This document shows, one piece after another, positions 9,006 through 18,683 of a DNA stretch of 64,000 bases (position 1 is the first letter of the stretch; each line of letters opens with the position of its first letter). Both the position numbers and the translations under genes were made by a program. The notes under the pieces were generated by a model that saw nothing but the letters and a program-made list of their open reading frames with translations, was not told the DNA's origin and did no database searches. The stretch comes from Rathayibacter sp. SW19 (GTDB taxonomy: Bacteria; Actinomycetota; Actinomycetes; Actinomycetales; Microbacteriaceae), in NCBI RefSeq assembly GCF_030866825.1, contig NZ_CP133020.1:2542001-2606000 (forward strand). Reading direction: 5' to 3'.

Positions 9006-11594
9006 TTAGGAAGCGCTCGGCTTGGTAACGATGTTGACGAGCCCCGGCGCGCGAACGATGACCGCGGCGATCTGTCGATCTGCGATCGAACGCGCCACGG
9101 CTGCGGATGCCTGCGCCAGTGACTCCAGCTTCTCCTGACTGATTTTCGGCGAGACCTCAAGGCGGTCCCGCACCTTGCCGTCAACCTGAACGATTGCGAC
9201 AACGGATTCCTCGACCAACAAGGCAGGATCCGGCTTGCGCCACTGGGCGAGGGCAACTGTCGGCTGATAACCGAGCAGCTCCCACATGTCCTCCGCGGTG
9301 TATGGGGCGAACAGGTTCAACGCCATGGCCGTGATCTCCGCGGCTTCGCGCACCGCGGCATCCGCGGGGCCGGGGCCGGAGTCGATCGCCTTGCGAGTCG
9401 CGTTGACGAGCTCCATCAGCCGGGCGACCACAACATTGAATTTGAACTGTTCGACCAGTGCTGGAGCATCTGCGAGGAAGCGATGCGTGACACGGCGCAA
9501 CGCGATGTCGCCGTTTTTCCACGCGATGTCCGGCGAGCTGGTCACGTCGTGGGCCACGCGCCACGCGCGGCCCAGGAACTTCGCGCTGCCGGCCGCTGAG
9601 ACGTCTGCCCAGTCGATATCGTCTTCCGGGGGGCCTGCGAACGCAAGTGTGACCCGCAGGGCGTCGGCACCGTGCTGGCGCAGCTCGTCGGCGAATTCGA
9701 CCAGGTTGCCCTTGCTCTTGCTCATCTTCGAGCCGTCCATGAGCACCATGCCCTGATTCAGCAGGGAGGTGAACGGCTCGGTGAAACTGAGATAGCCGAG
9801 ATCGAACAGCACCTTCGTGATGAAGCGCGAATAGAGCAGGTGCAGGATGGCATGTTCGACGCCGCCCACGTACTGATCGACGGGCGCCCACTTCTCGACC
9901 TCTGCAACATCAAACGCCTGCGTGGCGTCGTGAGAGTTCATGTAGCGCAGGTAGTACCAGGAGCTGTCGACGAACGTGTCCATCGTGTCGCTGTCACGCC
10001 GTGCGGGCCCACCACAGGTTGGGCAATCGACGTTGACCCAGTCCTCGGCCGCCCCGAGTGGGCTCGTGCCCTTCGGGCGAAGATCCAGCCCGTCTGCCTT
10101 CGGCAGCTCGACCGGCAGCTGATCCTCGGGCACAGGAACGGTGCCGCAGGTCGGGCAATGGATCATCGGGATCGGGGCACCCCAGTAGCGCTGGCGCGAA
10201 ATCAGCCAGTCGCGCAGGCGGAAATTGCGGGACGCTCCGCCCCGCCCGCTGGTCGCAAGAGCTTCGGTGATTTTCTTGATCGCGTTCACTTTGCTGAGAC
10301 CGTTGAACGGGCCGGAGTTGATCAGTCGGCCCTCACCGGCCAGCGCAACCCCGGTTGCAGCGGGGTCCAACGGCGGAAGGTCGTCCGGCAGCACGGCCTC
10401 ACCCGTGACAGGATCGGTCGGAATCACCGGGATCGCACCGGTCACCGGAGCATTCGTGTCGATGACCACGCGCACGGGCAGCCCGAAAGCTCGCGCGAAG
10501 TCGAGGTCGCGTTGATCGTGAGCGGGCACACCCATCACGGCACCGTGGCCGTAATCCGCCAAGACGTAGTCTGCCGTCCAAATTGGAATCCGCTCGCCAC
10601 TCAGCGGATTCACCGCGAACCGTTCGAGGAACACGCCAGTCTTCGGGCGTTCGGTGCTCAGTCGCTCGATGTCGCTGTGCGAGCGCACAGACTTCAGATA
10701 CTCATCGAACTCACTCTGCACGTGCGCAGACGCACCGGATGCGAGTTCCGCCGCAAGGTCGGAATCGGGCGCGACCACCATGAACGTCGTACCGTAGAGC
10801 GTGTCTGGGCGGGTCGTATAGACGGGCACCCGCTCTTCGCGCCCTTCGATGGCGAACTCGACGTCGGCACCCAGCGAACGGCCGATCCAGTTGCGCTGCA
10901 TGCTGAGCACCTTGCTCGGCCAGGCGCCCTCAAGTTGGTTCAGGTCGTCAAGCAGCCGGTCGCCGTAGTCGGTGACCCGGAAGTACCACTGCGTCAATTT
11001 CTTCTTGGTGACCAGGTTGCCGCAACGCTCGCAGTGGCCGTCGACGACCTGCTCGTTCGCGAGGACAGTCTGGTCGAACGGGCACCAATTGACCAGGCCG
11101 TCCTTACGGTAGGCCAGTCCTTTTTCGTAGAGTTTCAGAAACAGCCATTGCGTCCACCGGTAGTATTCCGGGTCGCTGGTGTGAAGTTCGCGATCCCAGT
11201 CGAACGACGGGGCGTAGATGCGGAAACTCTGTTTCTGCTGCGCGATGTTGCTGTACGTCCAACCGCGTGGATCGATCCCGCGTTTGATGGCCGCGTTCTC
11301 GGCTGGCAGGCCGAAGGAATCCCAACCGATCGGGTGCAATACGTTGAAGCCTTGCTGACGCCAATACCGGGCCACGAAGTCACCGAATCCGAACGCTTCG
11401 GCGTGTCCCATGTGCAGGTCGCCCGACGGGTAGGGGAACATGTCCAGCACATATTTGCGCGGGCGGGTGTCTGCTGGGTTGTCGGTGCGAAACGGGCGAA
11501 GTTTTTCCCAGATCGGCAGCCACTTCTCTTCGATTGCGGCGAAGTCGTAGTGCGCGTCGTCACCGGTTGTGGCGGAATAATGCTCGTGTGCCAC
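9006..11594 (-). CDS. leuS: Leucine--tRNA ligase
   Basis: 862 aa class Ia synthetase from the chosen start. The HIGH signature is PSGDLHMGHAEAFG and the KMSKS signature is DGSKMSKSKGN. The CP1 editing domain with TRPDTLYG lies between, and two Cys-rich zinc-type pairs are present (CERCGN, CPTCGG). The GTG at 11594 (VAHEHYSATTG) is chosen because family similarity begins shortly after, at YDFAAIEEKWLPIW. The open frame continues upstream and overlaps pabB, and no strong ribosome binding site decides the start. Confidence 0.95.
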   Translation of the reverse strand: MAHEHYSATTGDDAHYDFAAIEEKWLPIWEKLRPFRTDNPADTRPRKYVLDMFPYPSGDLHMGHAEAFGFGDFVARYWRQQGFNVLHPIGWDSFGLPAENAAIKRGIDPRGWTYSNIAQQKQSFRIYAPSFDWDRELHTSDPEYYRWTQWLFLKLYEKGLAYRKDGLVNWCPFDQTVLANEQVVDGHCERCGNLVTKKKLTQWYFRVTDYGDRLLDDLNQLEGAWPSKVLSMQRNWIGRSLGADVEFAIEGREERVPVYTTRPDTLYGTTFMVVAPDSDLAAELASGASAHVQSEFDEYLKSVRSHSDIERLSTERPKTGVFLERFAVNPLSGERIPIWTADYVLADYGHGAVMGVPAHDQRDLDFARAFGLPVRVVIDTNAPVTGAIPVIPTDPVTGEAVLPDDLPPLDPAATGVALAGEGRLINSGPFNGLSKVNAIKKITEALATSGRGGASRNFRLRDWLISRQRYWGAPIPMIHCPTCGTVPVPEDQLPVELPKADGLDLRPKGTSPLGAAEDWVNVDCPTCGGPARRDSDTMDTFVDSSWYYLRYMNSHDATQAFDVAEVEKWAPVDQYVGGVEHAILHLLYSRFITKVLFDLGYLSFTEPFTSLLNQGMVLMDGSKMSKSKGNLVEFADELRQHGADALRVTLAFAGPPEDDIDWADVSAAGSAKFLGRAWRVAHDVTSSPDIAWKNGDIALRRVTHRFLADAPALVEQFKFNVVVARLMELVNATRKAIDSGPGPADAAVREAAEITAMALNLFAPYTAEDMWELLGYQPTVALAQWRKPDPALLVEESVVAIVQVDGKVRDRLEVSPKISQEKLESLAQASAAVARSIADRQIAAVIVRAPGLVNIVTKPSAS

Positions 11595-11739
11595 GGGGCT
11601 CTCAATCTCTGCAACAGCAGGTGCGGGTCTGGGGTCGGCGTGATCGCTTGGGATGCGGCCGCGCCGGTCAGTGACGTGCGGATCCTCCACACGGTGCACT
11701 GCGATGGTCACGTCAGCGGCGGCGGTCCACCTCTCAAGA

Positions 11740-13218
11740 TTACTCAAAGTTGCCGACTGCACCGACTATTCGGGCCAGGACCGCTGCTTTCAGGCGAACT
11801 TCTGCCAACTCCTCTTCAGGCACGGACAGCGCGGTGATGCCGCCTCCCGCCCCGATCGAGAGCCCGGACGCGTCGGCGACGATGCTGCGGATCACCATGC
11901 TCAGTGCGACGCGTCCATCGACGCTGAGCGCTCCGAAGCAGCCGGCATAGACACCGCGCGGCCCACCTTCAAGCGAGTGCAGGATGCGCATCGCACTGAG
12001 CTTCGGAGCCCCTGTCATCGATCCGGCCGGAAAGCAAGCACGTACCGCAGCCACGCTGGTCGCACCGTCCGCAAGTTGCGCCTGCACCGTGCTGACCAGC
12101 TGGTGCACTTGGGCGTAGCTCTCCACGGTCAACAGATCACGTACCGCGACGCTGCCGAGCCGCGCAACCCGGCCTATGTCGTTGCGCATCAGATCCACGA
12201 TCATCAGATTTTCGGCACGCTCCTTCTCGCTGCCGAGCAACTCCGCGGCCCACATGGCATCCTCGGCCGCGTTCGCGCCCCGCGGCCGCGTGCCCTTGAT
12301 CGGGCGCGTGATGATGGTGCCGGCGCGATCGATCGACAGGAATTGCTCAGGAGAAGCGCTCAACACAGACACACCCGCGATTCTCAGATACCCGCCGTTA
12401 CGCGTCGGGCTTGCCTGCCTCAATGCCAGATACGCTTCGGCCGGATCGACGACGGCATCGATACGCAGCTCGTTGGTGAGGCACAACTGATACGCGTCCC
12501 CCCGGGTGATCGCCGCCTGCGCCTGGGCGATCAGGTCGAGGTATTCCTGCGCATTGTGCCGCCAACGGGCGTTGACCGGCGACGTCGGCTCGGTCGGCGC
12601 ACTGCCGGTCGACGCACTCGGATTTGACGTGCGGGCGCCGATCGGCGCGCCCGCACGCGCGGCGAGCTTACGTCGAGTGGCCTCGATCCAATGCTTTGCA
12701 CCCGGCCGCGGGGCGGCCGTCAGCGTGATCGACCGGTGGGCATGATCGAAGGCGATGGCACGATCCGCGAACAGCAGCGCGGCATCCGGTGTGCGAGACG
12801 CCGCCACCGGCGCACCAGCGGCATCGGCACCTGCCTCGTAGCCGAGCCAGCCGATCCACGCCGGGACGATCGACAGGGCGATTGACGCGTCGTCGCCGCC
12901 TACGTCTGCGGCGACTGCCGCCCCTCCGATCTCTCGATCGAGAAAGTCGAAAACTGACTCGTGGCGTTCGCGTGCAAGGCTGCCGTCAGGCGCACGCAGC
13001 CTCACGGTGTGCGTGGCAACAGACGCTGTCACGATCGACCGGATCTCCGCACCATCGCGAGCGGCGGCGGCAGCCTCGCCCATGTAGCTGACGCCGTCGG
13101 TCGCGGAGACGCCTCGGTCGAGCCAGAACGTGTTATCAACCGACGCGTACAACGCTAAGAAGGCGTCAGCAGGCGCAACCCAACCGTCGATGCGTTCGCG
13201 CAGAAGGGACTGCTCCAC
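11740..13218 (-). CDS. pabB: Aminodeoxychorismate synthase component I
   Basis: 492 aa chorismate-binding enzyme of the TrpE/PabB/MenF superfamily. Residues 306-310 read PIKGT. The Lys (K308) is the residue that in PabB forms a covalent chorismate adduct, whereas TrpE has Ala in this place, so this is called PabB (folate and p-aminobenzoate synthesis). The catalytic end ASGLSIGAGGGITALSVPEEE is intact. No glutaminase partner lies adjacent. The GTG at 13218 sits 6 nt after a TAGGCT -10 hexamer. Confidence 0.88.
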   Translation of the reverse strand: MEQSLLRERIDGWVAPADAFLALYASVDNTFWLDRGVSATDGVSYMGEAAAAARDGAEIRSIVTASVATHTVRLRAPDGSLARERHESVFDFLDREIGGAAVAADVGGDDASIALSIVPAWIGWLGYEAGADAAGAPVAASRTPDAALLFADRAIAFDHAHRSITLTAAPRPGAKHWIEATRRKLAARAGAPIGARTSNPSASTGSAPTEPTSPVNARWRHNAQEYLDLIAQAQAAITRGDAYQLCLTNELRIDAVVDPAEAYLALRQASPTRNGGYLRIAGVSVLSASPEQFLSIDRAGTIITRPIKGTRPRGANAAEDAMWAAELLGSEKERAENLMIVDLMRNDIGRVARLGSVAVRDLLTVESYAQVHQLVSTVQAQLADGATSVAAVRACFPAGSMTGAPKLSAMRILHSLEGGPRGVYAGCFGALSVDGRVALSMVIRSIVADASGLSIGAGGGITALSVPEEELAEVRLKAAVLARIVGAVGNFE

Positions 13219-13224
13219 AGCAAA

Positions 13225-13230
13225 AGCCTA
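13225..13230 (-). promoter_or_regulatory. -10 box of pabB (leaderless)
   Basis: TAGGCT on the minus strand ends 6 nt before the pabB GTG start. There is no ribosome binding site in the gap. Confidence 0.55.
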
Positions 13231-13280
13231 GAGGGCCTTCCCCACTCGCTCATCCGGTCCTCGGCGTGTGCCCACTCTGC

Positions 13281-14231
13281 CTACCCGAACAGGTTCTTTT
13301 GAGCGAGCCACTGCTTTGCGATGGCGTCAGCCGATTCCTTAGCGGATCCACTGCTCAGCGTGTTCATGGCGATGAGGTCCTGTGTGGTCAGCGCCGCCGA
13401 GATCTTGTTGAGCACTGTTGTCACTTTCTCCGTGGCTTTCTTCGAGTTGATCAACGGCACGACGTTTTGCGCCACGATCATGTGCTGAGGATCCGCGAGC
13501 GTCACGAAACCGTTGGCTTTGATCGCCGGAGTCGTCGTGAAGATGTCGGCGAGTTGTGCTTGGTTGTCGATAAGCGCCTTCACCGTGTTCGGTCCGCCGC
13601 TATCGCTGATCGGCAGAAGCGTTGCACTGACACCGTAGACGGACTTGAGCCCCGGAATCCCATAGGGGCGTTGGCCGAGCTCAGGGTTTCCGGCAACGGT
13701 CAACGGAATGTTCAGGCCGGCAAGGTCGGCCAGGCTCTTCACGTTGTTCTTGTCAGAAAACTCCTTCGTCACGTTATATGAGTCGGCGTCTTGCGCGGCG
13801 GATTGTTTGAGAACCTCGAATCCCTTGGGCAGCGCATCGTTGAGCGCCGCATACACGTCTTCACTCGACTGTGCCGTCGACTTCGGATCGTAGTTCTGAA
13901 GCAGATTTCCGCTGTATTCGGGCACCAGGTCGATTGAGCCGTCTTTCAACGCAGCCAGGTACACCGCCCTCTGGCCGATGTTCAGCTGGGTCTTGACGGT
14001 CACGCCGTTTGCAGCCAGCGCCTGCGCATAAATTTGCGCGATGATCTCGTTCTCCGGGAATGCCGCAGAACCCACTGTGACCGTGGTCGATGCGGAGGAT
14101 CCGGATGCTGCTGTCGTCGTATTGCTCAGCGGGTTGCCTGATGAACACCCGGCGAGAACGAGCGCCCCGACTGCCAGCACACCGCCGGCAATGAGGCCTC
14201 TTCTGCCTGCAAACACTCTTTTTGCGAACAT
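13281..14231 (-). CDS. Glycine betaine/choline-binding lipoprotein (OpuBC/ProX type)
   Basis: 316 aa substrate-binding protein for a compatible-solute ABC importer. The signal peptide ends in a lipobox LAGC (Cys29), so it is anchored to the outer face of the membrane. The mature domain starts TVTVGSAAFPENEIIAQIYAQAL, typical of the OpuAC/OsmF family, and DLVPEYSGNLLQ is also diagnostic. The ATG at 14231 is preferred over an in-frame TTG at 14258 because AAAGGA lies upstream of it. It is the last gene of the operon. Confidence 0.9.
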   Translation of the reverse strand: MFAKRVFAGRRGLIAGGVLAVGALVLAGCSSGNPLSNTTTAASGSSASTTVTVGSAAFPENEIIAQIYAQALAANGVTVKTQLNIGQRAVYLAALKDGSIDLVPEYSGNLLQNYDPKSTAQSSEDVYAALNDALPKGFEVLKQSAAQDADSYNVTKEFSDKNNVKSLADLAGLNIPLTVAGNPELGQRPYGIPGLKSVYGVSATLLPISDSGGPNTVKALIDNQAQLADIFTTTPAIKANGFVTLADPQHMIVAQNVVPLINSKKATEKVTTVLNKISAALTTQDLIAMNTLSSGSAKESADAIAKQWLAQKNLFG

Positions 14232-14254
14232 AGTTGAACCGTTTCCTTTCGTTT

Positions 14255-14998
14255 TCAACTGGACTGGTTGTTCGACAGGGCTGCACCTGCCGCCGGGCGA
14301 CGACGCGAGGTCTTCACCCGTACCTCTGCGACCCGCCCGGCGACAACGCCACGCGGTACGACGAATTTCTGAATCAACGCAAATAGCCCGTCGACCGCGA
14401 GGGCGAGAGCGGTGACCAGAATCGATCCGGCCAGCATCTGCGTGTAGTCGAGCACCGGGATCGCGTCATAGATGTAGCGACCCAGACCGCCGAGCGGGAG
14501 GATCGCGGCGACCGTCCAGGTTGCGATGACTTGCAGCGCCGCCGACCGAATACCGCCGATGATCAGCGGCGCTGCGAGCGGAATTTCCACGGTAATCAAG
14601 ATCTGCCACTCCGTCATACCGACGGCCCTCGCCGCGTCGATGATGGTGCGATCAACGGCTTCCAATCCTGCGTACGCCCCCGCCAGAATCGGCGGGAGCG
14701 CCAATATGACCAGGGCGATCAGAGGCGGCAACAACCCGATGCCGATGGCAACGCCGAGCAGTGTCACGAGGCCCAAGGTCGGCAGGGACCGCAGGCCACC
14801 GGATAACTGCACGGCAATCGTTTTGCCGTGCCCGGTGTGGCCGATCGCCAACCCGGCCGGCAACGCGATCGCCGCCGCGATGACCAGTGTCAGCAGAGTG
14901 TATCCGACATGTTCGCCGACGCGGGCCGGGATCCCGTCTGCGCCGACCAAATGCGCCGGATCGACCAGCCACGCGAATGCGGCGAAGAAATTGTTCAC
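14255..14998 (-). CDS. Compatible-solute ABC transporter permease (OpuBD type)
   Basis: 247 aa inner-membrane permease with about six transmembrane helices. The EAA loop reads DAARAVGMTEWQILITVEIPLAAPLIIGG. The GTG at 14998 overlaps the stop of the upstream permease (GTGA), which fixes the start. The reading frame continues upstream of it only as Arg/Cys-rich non-coding sequence. It forms a heterodimeric channel with the 14995-15684 permease. Confidence 0.92.
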   Translation of the reverse strand: MNNFFAAFAWLVDPAHLVGADGIPARVGEHVGYTLLTLVIAAAIALPAGLAIGHTGHGKTIAVQLSGGLRSLPTLGLVTLLGVAIGIGLLPPLIALVILALPPILAGAYAGLEAVDRTIIDAARAVGMTEWQILITVEIPLAAPLIIGGIRSAALQVIATWTVAAILPLGGLGRYIYDAIPVLDYTQMLAGSILVTALALAVDGLFALIQKFVVPRGVVAGRVAEVRVKTSRRRPAAGAALSNNQSS

Positions 14999-15684
14999 GA
15001 CGCGCTCACCACCACGGACCGAGCAGCACGGGCACGTCTGCGATCGGTGCGCGTTGTGTGCGACCAGGGCATCAGAAAGCGTCCCAGTAGAACCAAGATG
15101 ACATCGAACACGATCGCGATGATCAGGGTACCGATGATCCCGACCAGGATCTCCTCGGGGAAACTGCGCAGGTATCCGTCGAGAAACAGGTTGCCGAGGC
15201 TGCTGACACCGATGATCGACCCGACGCTGACAAGGCTCACCGTGCTGACCGACACGACGCGCACACCGGCGAGCAGCACGGGCCCGGCCAGCGGCAGATC
15301 GACGGCCCAGAAGCGCCGCCATCCGGAGAAGCCGACGGCGGTTGCAGACTGCTTGACGTCTCCGTCAACCGCTGCCAGGGCGTCGGCTGTCGTTCTCACC
15401 ATCAGCGCAAGGCCGTAGATGCTCAGCGCGACGATGACGTTCACGGGGTCGAGGATTTTCGTGCCGATCAGACTTGGCATGGCAACAAACAGGGCCAGCG
15501 ATGGGATCGTGTACAGCAGCCCGCCGATCGACAGCAGCACACCTCGCGTCGCATGGTAGCGATTCGCGAGCCAGCCGATTGGCACGGATAGTGCGAAGCC
15601 GATCAGGATCGGCGGGATGCTCAGCGCCACGTGACTGAGCGTGAGCTGCCAGATCGAGTCGAAGTTCGACCAGAACCAGCTCAC
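14995..15684 (-). CDS. Compatible-solute ABC transporter permease (OpuBB type)
   Basis: 229 aa permease with about five or six transmembrane helices and an EAA loop reading SATAVGFSGWRRFWAVDLPLAGPVLLAG. The GTG at 15684 overlaps the ATPase stop (GTGA), and its own stop overlaps the next permease in the same way. The C-terminus is very basic (RTDRRRARAARS). Confidence 0.92.
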   Translation of the reverse strand: MSWFWSNFDSIWQLTLSHVALSIPPILIGFALSVPIGWLANRYHATRGVLLSIGGLLYTIPSLALFVAMPSLIGTKILDPVNVIVALSIYGLALMVRTTADALAAVDGDVKQSATAVGFSGWRRFWAVDLPLAGPVLLAGVRVVSVSTVSLVSVGSIIGVSSLGNLFLDGYLRSFPEEILVGIIGTLIIAIVFDVILVLLGRFLMPWSHTTRTDRRRARAARSVVVSAS

Positions 15685-16547
15685 GACCCCGCCTCACCCT
15701 GCGCCGAAGCACCCGCACCCCGTGAGGGGGCGGCCTTTACCTCGAGAATCCCGGCGGCGCGACCAGCGCCATCGACGACGATCTGACCGCCCGCACTGTC
15801 TTCCAGATACAAGGCTCGCTTGCCACGATCGGCGCCGATGAATTTCGCGACGAAGTCGTCTGCGGGTGACGCGAGAATCTCGGCAGGCGTGCCGATCTGG
15901 GCAACGACGCCGCCCGTTTTGAAAATGACGATCTGATCGCCGAGCAGAAACGCTTCGTCGACATCGTGCGTCACGAAGACGACCGTTTTGTCGAGGGACC
16001 GCTGCAAGCGGGTCAACTCATGCTGCAGTTCGGCCCGCACCAACGGGTCAACGGCACCGAACGGCTCATCCATCAGCAGGATGTTCGGGTTCACTGCGAG
16101 TCCGCGGGCAACCCCGACGCGTTGCTGCTGTCCACCGGAGAGTTGCGCCGGATAGCGCTGCGCCAAAGAACGATCCAAGCCGACGACGTCCATCAATTCG
16201 AGTGCCTGCGCGCGCGCGTCTCGCCTGGGCACACCCTGCAGGAGCGGCACCGTCGCGATGTTGTCGACGACCCGGCGGTGCGGGAGCAGTCCGGAGTTCT
16301 GCATGACATAGCCGATGCTGCGACGCAGCCGAACCGGCTCGAGCGTCGCAACGTCTTGACCGTCGATCTCGACCGTGCCGCTCGTCGCGTCGACCATGCG
16401 GTTGATCATCCTCAGGATCGTCGTTTTGCCGCTGCCAGACGAGCCGACGAGAACGGTGATCTTTCGCGACGGGATCACCAAGCTGAAATCGCGGACGGCG
16501 ACGGTGCCGTCTGCATACCGCTTGGTTACCGATCGGAACTCGATCAT
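15681..16547 (-). CDS. Compatible-solute ABC transporter ATPase (OpuBA type)
   Basis: 288 aa ABC ATPase. Walker A is GSSGSGKTT (about 36-44), the Q-loop is YVMQNSGLLPHRRV, the signature is LSGGQQQR, Walker B is ILLMDEPFGAVDP, and the switch His is in VTHDVDEA. The C-terminal extension ends in a low-complexity Ala/Gly tail and seems to lack paired CBS domains. First gene of a four-gene osmoprotectant importer. Confidence 0.93.
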   Translation of the reverse strand: MIEFRSVTKRYADGTVAVRDFSLVIPSRKITVLVGSSGSGKTTILRMINRMVDATSGTVEIDGQDVATLEPVRLRRSIGYVMQNSGLLPHRRVVDNIATVPLLQGVPRRDARAQALELMDVVGLDRSLAQRYPAQLSGGQQQRVGVARGLAVNPNILLMDEPFGAVDPLVRAELQHELTRLQRSLDKTVVFVTHDVDEAFLLGDQIVIFKTGGVVAQIGTPAEILASPADDFVAKFIGADRGKRALYLEDSAGGQIVVDGAGRAAGILEVKAAPSRGAGASAQGEAGS

Positions 16548-16602
16548 GGGTGCTACGGCTCATTCCTCGAGGCGGACTTCGAATCGACACGCGCCATCAG
16601 TG

Positions 16603-16654
16603 CAACTAAGCAGTTTCAACGAACCGCTTCAACTAAACAGCTTCAACTAAACAG
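16603..16654. repeat. Four imperfect 13-14 bp direct repeats upstream of opuBA
   Basis: The core CAACTAA(A/G)CAG, or CAACGAACCG in the second copy, starts at 16603, 16617, 16630 and 16644. The array lies 56-107 bp upstream of the ATPase ATG, inside the 205 bp gap that follows the TetR gene. It is a candidate operator array or a slippage product. Confidence 0.7.
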
Positions 16655-16752
16655 CATTTGACCTGATTGGCAAGCCCAATCCGTCACTTGGTGTAATCCT
16701 CGCAGCCACCACAGACATTCCCGATCAGCCGAATTTCTTTGCCGGCAGACAC

Positions 16753-17418
16753 CTACCCTGCTGCGGGCACTCCGTCGTAGTACCCGGCCAAGTAGCTGTG
16801 CACGACTGCTTGTGCCTCAGCAAGGATGCGTTCGTCCCCCGCCGGGTCGACCGCGAACGCCTGCGTGATCAGCGAATCACCGATCTGCACAGCGATGCCG
16901 AGATGGAATGTCAGTTCCTCGCCGGCGGGGAGCCCGTACTCGTCCGCAAGGATCTCTCCGAATCGTTCCGCGAAGAAGTCGGGGCGCGCCTCCGGATCTG
17001 GCTCGGCGGCCGCACGCGCGACATCGGTGAATCGGATGATTCGGAATCCGGGCTCTGTGCGATACATCTGAGCGAATGCGACAAGGGCGCACTCGACCGC
17101 ACCCCACCAGTTCGTCGGTTTTGCACGTCTGATCTCTGCGACGACCGCAAGCCGGTAGCGTCCCTCCGCGCGATCTCTCAGGGCTTGAAGCAGCGCGATC
17201 CGATCCGGAAAATAGCGATACACGGTGCCGATCGACGCTTCGGCGTGTTCGGAAACCATCGCCGTCGTCAGTCGATCAATGCCGGTTTCGTCGACAACAA
17301 AAGCTGCGGCATCCAACAACGCGTCAATGCGAGCAGCACTTCTTCCCTGAACCGGTTCTGTTCGGACCAGCAGGTTGGACTTCTTGTCGTTCTCCGGGAG
17401 TAGGTCATGTAATTGCAC
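16753..17418 (-). CDS. TetR-family transcriptional regulator
   Basis: 221 aa. The N-terminal helix-turn-helix reads TTAMVSEHAEASIGTVYRYFPDRIALLQAL, followed by a helical ligand domain. The GTG at 17418 is chosen for the AAAGGAG ribosome binding site 9 nt upstream; the longer frame upstream is not protein-like. It lies upstream of and parallel to the opuB-type operon, separated by 205 bp of repeats, so it may control that operon or itself. The ligand is unknown. Confidence 0.85.
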   Translation of the reverse strand: MQLHDLLPENDKKSNLLVRTEPVQGRSAARIDALLDAAAFVVDETGIDRLTTAMVSEHAEASIGTVYRYFPDRIALLQALRDRAEGRYRLAVVAEIRRAKPTNWWGAVECALVAFAQMYRTEPGFRIIRFTDVARAAAEPDPEARPDFFAERFGEILADEYGLPAGEELTFHLGIAVQIGDSLITQAFAVDPAGDERILAEAQAVVHSYLAGYYDGVPAAG

Positions 17419-17611
17419 GAACGATTGCTCCTTTGCGGGCACGCGCTGGCCATCGCTGTCGGCACCCCTTATGCCGCGCAGCTTCCAACGCACTGTTGCG
17501 ATCTTAGAACGGGAATGGCTTGAATGCCCAGCTTCCGCGCCGTCAGTGTGCAACCGAGCACCGCGCGGACCGCATTCGTTCGCACAGGTTGACTCATGAA
17601 AGACTGGCGTA

Positions 17612-18679
17612 ATGCCTGCCGCCCCGCACAATCACGAGCCCGCTGCGGCGCCCGTCGTGCATCGCGCTGCGCGCATTGAGGATGCTTTCCACGATTTTCG
17701 CGCGCGCCGCGCACGAAAACACGGCTATCTGTCGACGATCGTGCCGTATGCGGGCTACGGGGGGCCCTCGTGGGTGCGCGTGCTTGGACGGGTCGTGTTG
17801 GTCAAAGAGCCTCGAGCCGGTAGTCGCGCCGAACGCAAATACCGCAAACGCGAGGAGAGTGTTCGCGGCTGGCGCAGCTTCACGAGCGTTCCCGTGGCCG
17901 ATGTCGTCGTCGAGGTGACGATCGGCGGTGAACTGCACCGCGTGCATCCAGACCGCGGAGGCGTGATCGACGAAGTGATCCCCGTTCAATTGTCGCCGGG
18001 TTGGCACACGGCCGTGATGAGGGCATCGGACTCCGGCGGAACATCGCAGGCACCGATCTTCGTGGTGGATCCCTCGACGCGGTTCGGTGTGATCTCCGAC
18101 GTCGACGACACGGTCATGGTCACGGCCTTGCCCAGGCCGCTGCTGGCGGCCTGGAACACCTTCGTGGTCGACGAGCACGCCCGGGTGCCGACGCCCGGCA
18201 TGGCCGTGCTTCTGGAACGCCTGACCTCGGGAACACCGGGCACCCCGATGATCTATTTGTCAACAGGCGCATGGAACGTTGCTCCGACACTCACTCGCTT
18301 TCTTTCCCGCAACCTGTTTCCCGCCGGCGTGCTGCTCCTGACCGATTGGGGCCCGACGCACGATCGATGGTTCCGCAGCGGCCAAGAGCACAAGCGCGCC
18401 AGTCTCGCGCGTCTCGCCGAAGAGTTCCCTCGAGTGCGCTGGCTGCTCGTCGGTGACGACGGGCAGCACGACGAGAGCCTCTACAGTGAGTTCGAGCGCA
18501 ACAATCCGCACAGTGTGGCCGCCGTCGCCATCCGGCAACTCTCCACCAGCGAGGCAGTGTGGGCGGGCGGGCGTTCGAACGCCCAGGAACACGCCGATTC
18601 CGGTGATGTTCCTTGGGTTTACGCACCGGACGGCGCCGGGTTGCTGGATCAATTGACCGCGCGCGGCGTGCTGGACTGA
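17612..18679 (+). CDS. App1-like (DUF2183) phosphatase-domain protein
   Basis: 355 aa, no signal peptide or membrane segment. Residues 159-168 read GVISDVDDTV, the DxDxT nucleophile motif of the HAD-like App1 catalytic domain (yeast phosphatidate phosphatase). The later RWLLVGDDGQHDESLY supplies the conserved GDDG...D segment. Bacterial members are presumed phosphatases of lipid or other phosphates; the substrate is unknown. The gene after it starts 4 nt downstream, so the two are probably co-transcribed. Confidence 0.82.
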   Translation: MPAAPHNHEPAAAPVVHRAARIEDAFHDFRARRARKHGYLSTIVPYAGYGGPSWVRVLGRVVLVKEPRAGSRAERKYRKREESVRGWRSFTSVPVADVVVEVTIGGELHRVHPDRGGVIDEVIPVQLSPGWHTAVMRASDSGGTSQAPIFVVDPSTRFGVISDVDDTVMVTALPRPLLAAWNTFVVDEHARVPTPGMAVLLERLTSGTPGTPMIYLSTGAWNVAPTLTRFLSRNLFPAGVLLLTDWGPTHDRWFRSGQEHKRASLARLAEEFPRVRWLLVGDDGQHDESLYSEFERNNPHSVAAVAIRQLSTSEAVWAGGRSNAQEHADSGDVPWVYAPDGAGLLDQLTARGVLD

Positions 18680-18683
18680 GTCG

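Noticed and set aside
11690..11740. T-box-like GGTGGACCGC upstream of leuS
   Set aside because: The motif lacks the variable base between GG and ACCGC, no specifier stem is visible, and there is no room before the pabB stop.
9672..11837. Long plus-strand open frame opposite leuS
   Set aside because: Composition is typical of an antisense shadow; LeuS motifs are clear on the minus strand.
11740..13218. Anthranilate synthase (TrpE)
   Set aside because: PIKGT with Lys308 fits PabB; TrpE has Ala in that place.
16603..16654. CRISPR array
   Set aside because: Units of 13-14 bp without spacers, and no cas genes.
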